64,000 bases of DNA from Rubrivivax sp. (GCA_027487905.1 JAIYCR010000038.1:62001-126000), one strand, 5' to 3'; counted from the first letter of the stretch, positions 37,626 to 46,293 are shown. Numbers and translations are program-made. Notes: generated by a model not told the origin, from the sequence alone.

Positions 37626-38027
37626 ATGCCCTTGCTGCAGCGCCTGAAAGACGCAGCGCGCCGCCTCAAGCGCGATGCCTGGACCCTCTGGTTCGCCTGC
37701 CGGCACCCGCAGGCGCCGTGGGGCGCGCGCGTGCTCGCCGCGGTGGCCGTGGCGTATGCCCTCAGCCCGATCGACCTGATCCCGGACTTCATCCCGGTGC
37801 TGGGCTACCTGGACGACCTGGTCCTGCTGCCCGCGCTGATCTGGCTGGCGCTGCGGCTGCTGCCCGGGCCAGTGCTCGACGAGTGCCGCGCCCAGGCGCA
37901 GGCCCGGCTGGACGCGAAGGCCGCGCGGCCTCGAAGCCTGGCCGGCGCGGTGGCCATCGTGGTCCTGTGGATCGCGGCAGCGGCCGCGCTGGGCTGGTGG
38001 CTCTGGCCCCGCTCGCCCATCGGCTAA
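37626..38027 (+). CDS. DUF1232 (YkvA-family) membrane protein
   Basis: A 133-residue protein with the DUF1232 core ALSPIDLIPDFIPVLGYLDDLVLLP (key SPIDLIPDF and YLDD) and two hydrophobic segments, one of them at the C-terminus (AVAIVVLWIAAAAALGWWLW). Function of the family is unknown. A TATGCT hexamer at 37614-37619 lies six bases before the ATG, so the transcript could be leaderless. Confidence 0.85.
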   Translation: MPLLQRLKDAARRLKRDAWTLWFACRHPQAPWGARVLAAVAVAYALSPIDLIPDFIPVLGYLDDLVLLPALIWLALRLLPGPVLDECRAQAQARLDAKAARPRSLAGAVAIVVLWIAAAAALGWWLWPRSPIG

Positions 38028-38068
38028 GGTCGCGGCTGGCACCCACACCGAAAAGGCAAGGCAAGTCC

Positions 38069-38425
38069 ATGGCACACCTGAGCACCCACGTCCTTGACAC
38101 GATGCACGGCTGCCCCGCAGCGGGCATGCGCGTGGTCCTGCAGCGCCTGGACGGCGACCGCCTGGTCGAACTTCGGCGGCTGCAACTCAACGCCGACGGC
38201 CGCAACGACGGCGGTCCGCTGCTCGATGCCGCAGCGATGGCCAGCGGCCGCTACCGGCTGCTCTTCGAGGTGGCGGCCTATTTCCGTGGCCTCGGGGTCA
38301 AGCTGCCGGAGCCGGCCTTCCTGGACGTGGTGACGCTTGACTTCGGCATCGCCGATGCCGGCGCCCGCTACCACGTGCCGCTGCTGGTGTCGCCCTGGTC
38401 CTACTCGACCTACCGCGGCTCCTGA
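38069..38425 (+). CDS. hiuH: 5-hydroxyisourate hydrolase (transthyretin-like)
   Basis: A 118-residue transthyretin-related protein. The signatures are complete: N-terminal LSTHVLDTMHGCPAAGM with catalytic His, an Arg in the middle, YHVPLLVSPWSYSTYRGS with the YRGS C-terminus. It hydrolyses 5-hydroxyisourate to OHCU in urate breakdown. No OHCU decarboxylase or uricase gene is visible in the window. A ribosome site AAGGCAAGG precedes the ATG. Confidence 0.95.
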   Translation: MAHLSTHVLDTMHGCPAAGMRVVLQRLDGDRLVELRRLQLNADGRNDGGPLLDAAAMASGRYRLLFEVAAYFRGLGVKLPEPAFLDVVTLDFGIADAGARYHVPLLVSPWSYSTYRGS

Positions 38426-38462
38426 GCCGCGTTGGCTGCAAGCCCGGGCGGCCTCCGGTCTC

Positions 38463-39626
38463 TCAGCCTGTGGCCAGCGGCGGGGCGCGGTCGATCAGGC
38501 CCGAGTCCGCCATCAGTTCGGCCAGGAAGCTGTCCTCCAGGGCATAGACGCCCCGCGCGGCGCGCCACACCAGCGCCTTGTCCTGCAGCGCCGCCAGCGC
38601 CTGCTGCACGTTGGCGATGTCGGGCTCGACGGGCGAGCCCGGCGCGATCTGCTGCATGCGCTCCCGGTAGCGCTGCAGGGTGCGGGCCTCGAAGGGGGCA
38701 TAGGCGCTGCCCGACTCGGCCAGCACCCGCAGCACGCTCGACTGAAGCGGGGTGAGGCTGTGCACCACCCGCAGCGCCTCCTGGCTGGCTGCGTCGATCT
38801 GGCGGCGGATGCCCGCATGCAGTCGCTCGGCATAGGTTCCGGGCGTGGCCTCGAAATCGAACACGATCTCGTCCACTGCAGCGCCCAGCACCTCGGGGCG
38901 GTGTGCCGCCTCCACGAACCAGGCGTGCACCTGCGCCACGTCCAGCTCGTCGGCGAACGGCAGCTGCGACACGTACCACTCGATGTAGTCCAGCCCGAGA
39001 GGCGGGAAGTTCACCAGCGGTGCCCCGAAGAAGGCCTGGTCCTTGCTGCTGCGCAGCATGGCCAGCTTGTCCCGGTTGGAGCCGGTGGCGACGATGCGCA
39101 GGCCGTGGTGGGCGCTGGAATTGAGCTCGTCCCGGGCGGCCTTGAGGGCGAACAGCGCGTCCGAGCCCTTGGGGCTGGTGATCGCCTGCTGCGCTTCATC
39201 AATGACCAGCACGATGAGCGAGCGGGTCTCGTCGGACAAGGCCGCCAGCGCGGCAGACAGCGTCACCCCGCGCGCCATCCCCACCCGGTCGAGCGAGAAG
39301 GACACGCCCCCCACGCTGACCTTGTCCAGGCCGCTGGAGCGCGCGAGCCGGGTCACCACGCCTTCGCGCCGGGCGAGCTCGCCGCGGATGGCCGCCACGA
39401 TCACGTCGCCCGGGTCGGCGCCGCGGTCTTCCCACAGGTCCACGTAGATCACCGTCGTCCCCAGCGCCTGCAGCGCCGGGCGCAGGTCTTCGCGCAGGAA
39501 GGTACTCTTGCCTGTCCGTCGCGGTGCGGCCAGGAAGAGGCCCGAACCCGACGCGGAGGTCGCCGGCGCGCCGACGAGCTTGCCGGCGATGTCGGCGGCC
39601 AGACGGGTGCGGTGGAAGACGGGCAT
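38463..39626 (-). CDS. AAA ATPase with winged-helix-like C-terminus
   Basis: A 387-residue ATP-binding protein of the STAND/archaeal-ATPase type: Walker A in APRRTGKSTFL (about 34-44), Walker B in LIVLVIDEAQQ, sensor-1 region VATGSNRDKL. The C-terminal third (TPLQSSVLRVLAESG, DIANVQQALAALQDKALVWR) looks like a winged-helix domain. Members are common as orphans with unknown role. Three CTATAG palindromes lie 24-49 bases upstream of the start. Confidence 0.8.
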   Translation of the reverse strand: MPVFHRTRLAADIAGKLVGAPATSASGSGLFLAAPRRTGKSTFLREDLRPALQALGTTVIYVDLWEDRGADPGDVIVAAIRGELARREGVVTRLARSSGLDKVSVGGVSFSLDRVGMARGVTLSAALAALSDETRSLIVLVIDEAQQAITSPKGSDALFALKAARDELNSSAHHGLRIVATGSNRDKLAMLRSSKDQAFFGAPLVNFPPLGLDYIEWYVSQLPFADELDVAQVHAWFVEAAHRPEVLGAAVDEIVFDFEATPGTYAERLHAGIRRQIDAASQEALRVVHSLTPLQSSVLRVLAESGSAYAPFEARTLQRYRERMQQIAPGSPVEPDIANVQQALAALQDKALVWRAARGVYALEDSFLAELMADSGLIDRAPPLATG

Positions 39627-39649
39627 GGGCCGAGGCCTGCGCTAGGCCC

Positions 39650-39675
39650 CTATAGTTATCTATAGAAGACTATAG
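39650..39675. promoter_or_regulatory. three CTATAG palindromes at 10-bp spacing
   Basis: CTATAG occurs at 39650-39655, 39660-39665 and 39670-39675, on one face of the helix, just upstream of the AAA ATPase gene (minus strand, start 39626). The stretch is AT-rich in a very GC-rich setting. It may hold the promoter (TATAGA/TATAGT resemble a -10 box) and an operator of the gene. Confidence 0.5.
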
Positions 39676-39731
39676 CGAACACACCTCAGGTTGGGCGATG
39701 CACCTGAACGCCCGAAGGTCTGTACCGGCCC

Positions 39732-39776
39732 CTCACCCCCCTCACCCCCCTCACCCCGCTCACCCCGCTCACTCCC
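39732..39776. repeat. 9-bp tandem repeat between genes
   Basis: Five units of CTCACCCC(C/G), the last one altered (CTCACTCCC), lie between the AAA ATPase promoter region and the stop of the YihY gene. One strand is nearly all pyrimidine except for a regular A. No gene is visible in the gap 39627-39795. Confidence 0.8.
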
Positions 39777-39795
39777 CCCACCCCGCTCCCCCAGC

Positions 39796-40710
39796 TCATC
39801 CGGGCCCAACCACCGCCTCATGCCGCACAGCGGCCGGATCCGCCCGCGGCGGCGGCTGACCGCGCAAGGAGCCGAAGCGGTGGGCATAGACCCAGGTGAA
39901 TTCCGCCCCGAGCAGGAAGATCTGCGCGGAGTAGTAGACCCACAGCAGCAGCACCACCAGCGAGCCGGCCGCGCCAAAGGGCGACGCGACGCCGCTGGTG
40001 CCGATGTACAAGGTGATGAGCGCCTTGCCCGCTGCGAAGAGCAGCGCCGTCAGCGCAGCGCCCACCCAGACGTCGCGCCAGGCCACCCGAACCCGCGGCA
40101 TGGCCTTGTAGATGGCCGCGAAGATGGCCGTCATCAGGCCGAAGCTCACCACCGCATCCAGCAGCCGCGCCAGCATCGCCAGCTCGCCGAAGAAGGGCCC
40201 CCACCAGGTGCCCAAGGCCGTGAGGCCCGCGCTCAGCACCAGCGAGACCATCAGCAGGAAACCCAGCCCCAGCACGAAACCCAGCGACAGCAGCCGTGCG
40301 CGCAGCAGGCGCCACAGGCTGCTGCCCTTGGGCCGGGTGGGCGCGCGCCAGATGCGGTCCAGCGCATCCTGCAGTTCGGCGAAGACGGTGGTGGCCCCGA
40401 CGATCAGCGTGGCCAGACCCAGCACCGTGCCCAAAAGCCCGGCCCGGGGCCGGTTCAGGTCAGCCAGCGCCGTCTCCAGCGTCTGGGCCGTCTCGCGCCC
40501 CACCAGAGCACCCAGCTGCCCGAGGATCTGCCCTCGCGCCGCGTCTTCGCCGAACACCAGCCCCGCCACCGAGATGACGATCAGCAGCAGCGGCGCGATG
40601 GAGAACACGGTGTAGAACGCCAGCGCCGCGCCCATGCTGGCCGCGTAATCGTCGATCCACGCCGCCACCGCATCGCGCAGCAGTTCCCATCCGGCGCGCC
40701 AGGAGACCAT
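39796..40710 (-). CDS. yihY: YihY/BrkB-family inner membrane protein
   Basis: A 304-residue multi-pass membrane protein with the family start MGAALAFYTVFSIAPLLLIV, GLATLIVGATTVFAELQDALDRIW, and six hydrophobic segments, ending in LLWVYYSAQIFLLGAEFTW with the conserved Tyr-Ala-Gln-Ile. Members were once annotated as RNase BN and their function remains unclear. Start ATG 40710 is 14 bases after the hydrolase stop at 40725 on the same strand. Confidence 0.92.
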   Translation of the reverse strand: MVSWRAGWELLRDAVAAWIDDYAASMGAALAFYTVFSIAPLLLIVISVAGLVFGEDAARGQILGQLGALVGRETAQTLETALADLNRPRAGLLGTVLGLATLIVGATTVFAELQDALDRIWRAPTRPKGSSLWRLLRARLLSLGFVLGLGFLLMVSLVLSAGLTALGTWWGPFFGELAMLARLLDAVVSFGLMTAIFAAIYKAMPRVRVAWRDVWVGAALTALLFAAGKALITLYIGTSGVASPFGAAGSLVVLLLWVYYSAQIFLLGAEFTWVYAHRFGSLRGQPPPRADPAAVRHEAVVGPG

Positions 40711-40724
40711 CGCCGTCCGGCCGC

Positions 40725-41570
40725 TCAGGCCCGAGCGCCGTTGGGCAGGGCCGCTGCGCAGGCGCTCGGGGGGCGCGCTGCGCGGGGTGCCAGGCCCGCA
40801 GGCCGCGGCTTCAGCGGCTGCCGCACCGACAGGGCCAGGCGCTGGGCCACGAGCTCGAGCACCGCCGGGTTCCAGCCCATGCCCAGGTGGCTGCCTTCCA
40901 CCTCGATGTCCTGCACGCGACGGCTCGGCCGCGGATGGCGGCAGGCCTGCCACGCCACCACGCCGTCGCTGCGGCTGTAGATGGAAGTCGTGCGCACGGC
41001 AGGCGGCTGGGCCAGGCGGCGTTGCAAGGCGGCATCCAGCTCGGCCGGTTGTCCATTGAGCAGCTCATAGACCCAGCCGGCATGGGTGTGCCGCGGCTCG
41101 CCGTTGAAGGGCGTGCCGATGGTGATGACCTGGCGCACCGGCAGCATGCGGGTCTTGGCCAGTTCGCGGGCGTAGATGCCGCCCAGGCTCCACCCGACCA
41201 GGGTTGGCTTGACCGCCGGGCCGAACCCCTCGCGGCGCAGCAACGCGCGGACGTCGGCGCCAAGCTCGCGCAGCCAGCCGTCCACGTCCTTGCCGGGTCC
41301 GGTGTTGAAGCCGCGTCCCCAGTCCACGGCGAAATAGCCAAGGGACCGGCAGTGGTCGCGCAGGGGCGCCACCGCGTTGCCGTCGCTGGCCAGGCCCGGA
41401 AAGATCACCACCGGATGCCCATCGCCCTGGGGGCCGGGCCGCTGGAAGCAGCGAGCCAGGCGGTGGGTCAGGTATTCGCCCGCCGCGCGCAGCGGCTCCG
41501 TGCCCAGCAGCAGCAGGCTGGGCTTTCGGGCCGGCGCTTCGTCCGCGGAGGGTGCAAGGGAAAGGTTCAT
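40725..41570 (-). CDS. alpha/beta hydrolase
   Basis: A 281-residue hydrolase: VVIFPGLASDGNAVAPL provides the oxyanion loop, VGWSLGGIYARELA the nucleophile Ser, ITIGTPFNG and the His in EGSHLGMGWNP the rest of the triad. It resembles the lipase-like proteins annotated as PGAP1-like or triacylglycerol lipases. The C-terminal 30 residues are Arg/Ala/Pro-rich. Start ATG 41570 has AAAGG nearby; longer starts run into antisense sequence. Confidence 0.82.
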   Translation of the reverse strand: MNLSLAPSADEAPARKPSLLLLGTEPLRAAGEYLTHRLARCFQRPGPQGDGHPVVIFPGLASDGNAVAPLRDHCRSLGYFAVDWGRGFNTGPGKDVDGWLRELGADVRALLRREGFGPAVKPTLVGWSLGGIYARELAKTRMLPVRQVITIGTPFNGEPRHTHAGWVYELLNGQPAELDAALQRRLAQPPAVRTTSIYSRSDGVVAWQACRHPRPSRRVQDIEVEGSHLGMGWNPAVLELVAQRLALSVRQPLKPRPAGLAPRAARPPSACAAALPNGARA

Positions 41571-41634
41571 GGCGGTGTGGGTTCGCAGAGGCAGGCAATG
41601 AATCCATCGTCGCCGGCCCGACGCGATGCCGCTG

Positions 41635-42279
41635 TCAACCCGGCCCGCGCCCGCCCGTAGGACGACACCCCCTGTGTGGGCCGGCGCCTTCCGGTCGGGC
41701 GAAGACCTGCACCGCGAACCAGCGACCGTCGCGCGCCTGCACCACCCCCAGGCCGATCTGCGTCGTGCGCCCATCTACAAGGTTGCGACGGTGTCCGCTG
41801 GAGGCGATCCAGCCGTCCACCAGCCTTTGGGCCAACACGGCCGCATCGAAGCCGCGGCTGTCGAACTGCCAGGCGAGGTTCTCCGCCACGCTGCACCAGC
41901 GGTAGCCGGTGGCGCCCACCCGGTTGGCCGGCTCACTGCCATCGGCATCGTGTTCGAAGCGCGGCAGCGTGGTCAGCTTGCGGGCGAATCCGCGCGCGGC
42001 CTCGTCGAGCCTTGCCTCGCGCACCAGTGGTGCCAGTCCCTGCCGTCGCCGATAGGCATTGGTCTGCTCGAGCACACGCCGCTCGACCTCGGCCGAGAAG
42101 GACGAGGCCGGCACCTGATCCAGGGCCGTGGCCTGCAAGGAGGGCCGGCCGCCGGCCTGGGCTGCCGTGGCGCTCGGTGCCGGGCCGCTCAGCGCAGTGC
42201 CGCTCGGTGCCGCGAAGAACGCCGCCAGGACGATGGCCCGCCACGCCGCAGGCGGCGGCCCGGCAGTGGCGGGCTTCAG
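41635..42279 (-). CDS. exported CAP-domain (SCP/PR-1-like) protein, CTG start proposed
   Basis: The CAP domain is clear: RRVLEQTNAYRRRQGLAPL, GARGFARKL-like helix (AARGFARKLTTLPRFEHD), ENLAWQ and GWIASSGHRRNL, with the conserved His and Glu residues. The only ATG/GTG/TTG in frame is a TTG at 42138, which would give 167 residues without export signal. Reading on upstream gives LKPATAGPPPAAWRAIVL, then AAFFAAPSGTALSG and SATAAQA, a textbook signal peptide, back to a CTG that overlaps the metallophosphoesterase stop (CTGA). I therefore extended to CTG 42279 (214 residues). Confidence 0.7.
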   Translation of the reverse strand: MKPATAGPPPAAWRAIVLAAFFAAPSGTALSGPAPSATAAQAGGRPSLQATALDQVPASSFSAEVERRVLEQTNAYRRRQGLAPLVREARLDEAARGFARKLTTLPRFEHDADGSEPANRVGATGYRWCSVAENLAWQFDSRGFDAAVLAQRLVDGWIASSGHRRNLVDGRTTQIGLGVVQARDGRWFAVQVFARPEGAGPHRGCRPTGGRGPG

Positions 42280-43121
42280 CGGCCCTCTCCCAGGGCCAGC
42301 CGACTCCAGGGCCCCGCTGCCAGGTCACGTCCGTCCCAGTTCCAGAAGCGCACGCCGCAATGGCGGCGCGAGACGCCGTTCAGGTCGGCTTCGCAAAAGG
42401 CCCTGAATTCGGTGACGCCGTTGGGCGCCTGGCCGCGCACGCGGCTGGACACCGCCGTGCCGGCCTGCACCGCCCACAGCGGCGTCGGCTCCGGCCGCAC
42501 GCAGGCAATGGACGGCAGGTGGATGTGCCCACCCAGCAGAAGGTCGGCGCCGGCGGTATGCCAGGCCTGCAGCGCGGGCTCGGCGCCGCGAAGCCGGTTG
42601 TGGCCGTCGCGGGGGGTCACCAAGGTCAAGGGCTGGTGCGTCACGACGACCTTGACCGCGCGCGGCGCAGCCGATTGCAGCCACTGCACCACCCGGTCCA
42701 CCTGGCCCCGCGACACCTCGCCATGCTTGTGGCGCCACCACCGGGTGGTGTTGAGCAGGGCCACATGCCAGATGCCCTGAGACCACAGGCGGTCCGCGAC
42801 AGGCCCGAAGGCCTGTGCATAGCGGCGATAGGGACTGAACAGGCGCTCGTGCACCGCATAGAGCGGAATGTCGTGGTTGCCGGGAATGGCCAGCACCGGG
42901 GTGGGCGCCAGCCGCTGGGCGAAGCGGGCTGCAGCGGCGAACTGGGCAGCCGTGGCGCGTTGCGTGATGTCGCCCGACAGCACCACGGCAGCGGGCTCGA
43001 GATGCCGCACCCGCCGCACCAGGGCCTCCACCAGCTCAGGCCGCTCGGTGCCGAAGTGCGGATCGGACACCTGCACCAGGCAGTCGCTTGCCTGAGGGTG
43101 CAGTGCGCTGCCCTCAGGCAT
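42276..43121 (-). CDS. calcineurin-like metallophosphoesterase
   Basis: A 281-residue phosphoesterase with all five metal motifs: DPHFG (SDPHFG), LSGDIT, PGNHDIP, VTHQP and GGHIHLP. Family members include cAMP or phospholipid/nucleotide phosphodiesterases (Icc/CpdA-like); the substrate is not clear. Its ATG overlaps the lipid kinase stop by eight bases on the same strand. Confidence 0.9.
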   Translation of the reverse strand: MPEGSALHPQASDCLVQVSDPHFGTERPELVEALVRRVRHLEPAAVVLSGDITQRATAAQFAAAARFAQRLAPTPVLAIPGNHDIPLYAVHERLFSPYRRYAQAFGPVADRLWSQGIWHVALLNTTRWWRHKHGEVSRGQVDRVVQWLQSAAPRAVKVVVTHQPLTLVTPRDGHNRLRGAEPALQAWHTAGADLLLGGHIHLPSIACVRPEPTPLWAVQAGTAVSSRVRGQAPNGVTEFRAFCEADLNGVSRRHCGVRFWNWDGRDLAAGPWSRLALGEGR

Positions 43122-44178
43122 CGCCGGACGCCACCGCGTCGCCGTCCGGCTCGCGGGGCTTGACCAGCCACAGCGGCCTGTCGTCCACCGAGAAACGCAG
43201 GGGCCCGGTCAGGCGCCGCAGCTCGCCATCCATCGCCAGTTCGACGCCGCGGCGCCAGGGGCGTCCGCGCGGCTGCACCTGCAGCTCGCGGAAGGCGAAG
43301 TGGCTCAGGTTGCGGGCCTCGTCGAGCTGGCCCATCGCGCCCCGCAGGGCCAGCCACAGCAACTCGCCCGGGCGGAAGGCCCGAAGCGCGAGCGCCGCAA
43401 GCGCCCCGTTCGCCGGCGCTGCACCGCCCACGGCCTGGGCCTCGGGCAAGCCGAGATCGGCCAGTTGCAGCGCGTTGTTGCCGATGAACAACGTGCTCAC
43501 CCGCACCGCCCGAGGCGCCTGTCCGTCGGCCTGGATGCTCAGGTCCAGGCGCGGGTGGTCACGCACCAGCGTGCGCAGCGCCGCCCACAGCGCGACCGCG
43601 CGTGTACGCCCATGGCGCGCCTTGAAGGCCTCGCGGTCGCGCAGCAGCTCCGGATAGAGGCCCACGCTCGCATTGACGAGGAAGGGCTCGCCGTTGACCT
43701 GGCCCACCCGCACCGCCGTGGGCTCGCCATGCACGAGCAGGCGCGCTGCCTCCAGCGGGTCCAGCGGAATGCCGTGCGAGCGCGCCACGTAGTTGAAGGT
43801 GCCCCGCGGCACCACGCCCATCGCCACCGGCTTTCCGAGCAGGGCGGCGGCCACGGTGTTCAAGGTGCCATCACCGCCGACCGCCACGACACGACCTCCC
43901 GGGCCGGCCGCCGCCACCGCCGCGCGCGCCGTCTCGGCCAGCCGCTGCGGCCGGGTCGCCCGGTGCAGCTCGAAAGGACGCCCGGCGGCACCGAGCACCG
44001 CCGCGATGGCCTGCAGCACCGGCTCGTCCTCCTGGTGGCCGGCCGCGCCATTGAGCACGATGCGCCAGACCTGCGCGCCGCCCCCGGCAGCGGCCGGCTG
44101 CGCCGCTGCCGCCGGCCGATCCGGCTCGCGAGCCCGCTCGCCCGGGGCCGTCCTGCAGGTCGCGCTCGGGGGGTTCAT
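43114..44178 (-). CDS. diacylglycerol-kinase-family lipid kinase
   Basis: A 354-residue DAGK-catalytic-domain protein: VVAVGGDGTLNTVAAAL with the GGDGT nucleotide motif, then GVVPRGTFNYVARS, the acceptor-side region. YegS/BmrU-type relatives phosphorylate lipids such as diacylglycerol. The first 35 residues are Pro/Ala/Arg-rich. Start ATG 44178 was chosen because the earlier frame lacks family sequence. It is divergent from the cardiolipin-synthase-like gene (119 bases). Confidence 0.88.
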   Translation of the reverse strand: MNPPSATCRTAPGERAREPDRPAAAAQPAAAGGGAQVWRIVLNGAAGHQEDEPVLQAIAAVLGAAGRPFELHRATRPQRLAETARAAVAAAGPGGRVVAVGGDGTLNTVAAALLGKPVAMGVVPRGTFNYVARSHGIPLDPLEAARLLVHGEPTAVRVGQVNGEPFLVNASVGLYPELLRDREAFKARHGRTRAVALWAALRTLVRDHPRLDLSIQADGQAPRAVRVSTLFIGNNALQLADLGLPEAQAVGGAAPANGALAALALRAFRPGELLWLALRGAMGQLDEARNLSHFAFRELQVQPRGRPWRRGVELAMDGELRRLTGPLRFSVDDRPLWLVKPREPDGDAVASGDA

Positions 44179-44297
44179 GCGAGCCGTCGGCAAGCGCCAT
44201 GCCTTGGCCGCGCGGGGTGGCCCCGCGATCGGCGCTCCAGGCGCATCGATTGCCGTGCCGCCACCAAGGCGCCCAGCCGGCGCCATGAAAGGCTGGC

Positions 44298-45815
44298 ATG
44301 CACGTGCGCGCAAATCCCGGTGGCGGGCGAGCCCTGGCCGGCTTGCTGGCCGCAGGGGGCGTGCTGGCCACCCTCGTCTTCGCAGCCTGCACGTCGCTGC
44401 CGGGGCGCAGCGCGCCGGCCGCACCGATGAGCGCCGCGGCGCTGCCCTCCAAGGTGACGGTGCAGGGGCGCTCCGGTGCGGTCAGCGAAGCCACCGAGGC
44501 CCATGACCTGGCCCGGCTGAAGGCCGAGGGCCGGCCCGAGCTGATGCAGCGGCACCTGGGCTTGCTCGCCGCCTCCGGCGACGTGAACCTGTACCGCGGC
44601 ACGGCCGCCCGACTGCTGGTCGACGGGCCCGCCACCTTCGCGGCCATGAAGGCCGCAATCGCCTCGGCACGCCACCGGGTGCTGGTGGAGTTCTACATCG
44701 TCGAGGACGAGGGCGTGGCCGCCCAGGTGGGCGAGCTGCTCAAGCGCAAGGCCGCCCAGGGCGTGAAGGTGGCGCTGCTCTACGACGCAGTGGGCTCGCT
44801 GTCCACCGACAAGGCCTTCTTCGACGGCCTGCGCGACGCCGGCGTGGCCGTGTGCTCGTTCAACCCGCTGAACCCGGCCGAACGCCCGGGCAGCTGGGGC
44901 GTGATCACCCGCAACCACCGCAAGCTGCTGCTGGTGGACGCGGACATCGCCTTCACCGGCGGCATCAACCTGAGCAATGTCTACTCCACCGGCTCGTCCG
45001 GCGGCGGTCGGCGCGGGTCGGGCGGCTCGGGCGGGTCCTTCAGCGGCTCGGGCGCGGGTTCACGGGGTGGAGCCGCTGCCGCTGCAGCGCCTGCAGCGGC
45101 CGCCTCCGCGCCCCTGGACAGCGGCTGGCGCGACACCCAGGTCGAACTGCGCGGGCCGGTGGTCAATGGCATGGCCGCCCTGTTCAGGGAATCGTGGGAA
45201 CGGCAGAAGTGCGAAGGCGCCCTGCCGCCTGCACCGCCGCCGCTTCAGGCCCAGGCCGGCGACCGGGTGGTCAAGCTCGTCGCGGCCGACCCCACGCAGG
45301 GCGACCGCGTCAACCCCAGCTACCGCCACCTGCTGCGGGCGGTGCAAGCCTCGCGCGAAAGCGTGCGCCTGACCATGGCCTATTTCGCGCCGGGCCCGGA
45401 CCTCGTGGACGCCCTGAGCGCCGCGGCCCGTCGGGGGGTGCAGGTCGAGCTGGTGCTGCCCGGCCAGAGCGACGTCAAGCTCGTGCTGCACGCCGCACGC
45501 TCGTACTACGGCCAGCTGCTGGACGCCGGCGTGCGCATCCACGAGATGCAGCATGCGGTGATGCATGCGAAGACCGCCGTGATCGACGGCGTGTTCTCCA
45601 GCGTCGGCTCGAGCAACCTGGACTGGCGCAGCATCGTCGGAAACCACGAGATCGACGTGATCGTGCTCGGCGACGACTTCGGGCAGGCCATGCAGGCCCT
45701 CTTCGCCGAGGACGTGGCGGCCTCGCGGGCGGTGGAGCCGGCGCAATGGCAGCAGCGCGGCTGGCGCCAGCGCTTGATGGAAGGGGTCGGGCGCTTGCTC
45801 GAGCCGCTGCTCTGA
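44298..45815 (+). CDS. cardiolipin-synthase-like phospholipase D, predicted lipoprotein
   Basis: A 505-residue PLD-superfamily protein with two HKD motifs: NHRKLLLVDADIAFTGGIN near residue 208 and MHAKTAVIDGVFSSVGSSN near 420. The N-terminus has a lipobox-like LVFAACTSLPG, so it may be lipid-anchored outside the cytoplasm rather than a two-TM Cls. A Gly/Ser/Ala-rich insert of about 45 residues lies after the first motif (45000-45110). Catalysis is probably phosphatidyl transfer to phosphatidylglycerol or another alcohol. Confidence 0.88.
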   Translation: MHVRANPGGGRALAGLLAAGGVLATLVFAACTSLPGRSAPAAPMSAAALPSKVTVQGRSGAVSEATEAHDLARLKAEGRPELMQRHLGLLAASGDVNLYRGTAARLLVDGPATFAAMKAAIASARHRVLVEFYIVEDEGVAAQVGELLKRKAAQGVKVALLYDAVGSLSTDKAFFDGLRDAGVAVCSFNPLNPAERPGSWGVITRNHRKLLLVDADIAFTGGINLSNVYSTGSSGGGRRGSGGSGGSFSGSGAGSRGGAAAAAAPAAAASAPLDSGWRDTQVELRGPVVNGMAALFRESWERQKCEGALPPAPPPLQAQAGDRVVKLVAADPTQGDRVNPSYRHLLRAVQASRESVRLTMAYFAPGPDLVDALSAAARRGVQVELVLPGQSDVKLVLHAARSYYGQLLDAGVRIHEMQHAVMHAKTAVIDGVFSSVGSSNLDWRSIVGNHEIDVIVLGDDFGQAMQALFAEDVAASRAVEPAQWQQRGWRQRLMEGVGRLLEPLL

Positions 45816-45897
45816 GCAGGGCGCAGAGCAACCCGCCGAAGGCCGCGGGCACGGCCAGCACCGACCACACCCCGCACGCCGCTTGCCCGGTCGATCC

Positions 45898-46293
45898 ATG
45901 AACGCCCACACGCCCGCGCCAACCAATCCCCATCCCGACGAGCGTCACTCGCCCGACCCGCACGCAGACGACCCTCCGCTGCCCGCTGCCGACGAGCCCA
46001 AGACGCGGCGCGATCGGGCGCCGCGGGGTGGTCCTGACACCTTGAAAGCGCCGGTGGTCGCCGGGCGTCCGCCCATCGCCCCGGGCGACCCCGAACCCGG
46101 CGCCGGCGCCGGCATGGCCCTGCCGCACGAACGGGATGAGTCGGTGGGGAACACCGCGGCGCGTCCCGACCCGGTGATTGCCCAGGCCCAGCGTGACCTC
46201 GAGGCCGGTCTGGTGGACACCGACCTGCGCGGTACGCCCGGCCTGGACGCCGCCGAGCAGGAGCGGCTGCTGCGCCGCGAGGCCCAGGGCTGA
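45898..46293 (+). CDS. hypothetical Pro/Asp-rich protein
   Basis: A 131-residue hydrophilic protein, N-terminal half rich in Pro, Asp, His and Arg and likely disordered; the C-terminal DLEAGLVDTDLRGTPGLDA followed by ERLLRRE may form helices. No known family. ATG 45898 was used over the TTG at 45883. It sits between the PLD gene and the isochorismatase-like gene, all on the plus strand. Confidence 0.5.
   Translation: MNAHTPAPTNPHPDERHSPDPHADDPPLPAADEPKTRRDRAPRGGPDTLKAPVVAGRPPIAPGDPEPGAGAGMALPHERDESVGNTAARPDPVIAQAQRDLEAGLVDTDLRGTPGLDAAEQERLLRREAQG

Noticed and set aside
38463-39626. Defence-system ATPase
   Set aside because: The AAA ATPase has no nuclease, toxin or other defence partner beside it; neighbours are YihY and HIU hydrolase genes, so no defence role can be supported.
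39732-39790. CRISPR array
   Set aside because: The 9-bp units are in direct contact without spacers, and no cas gene is present.
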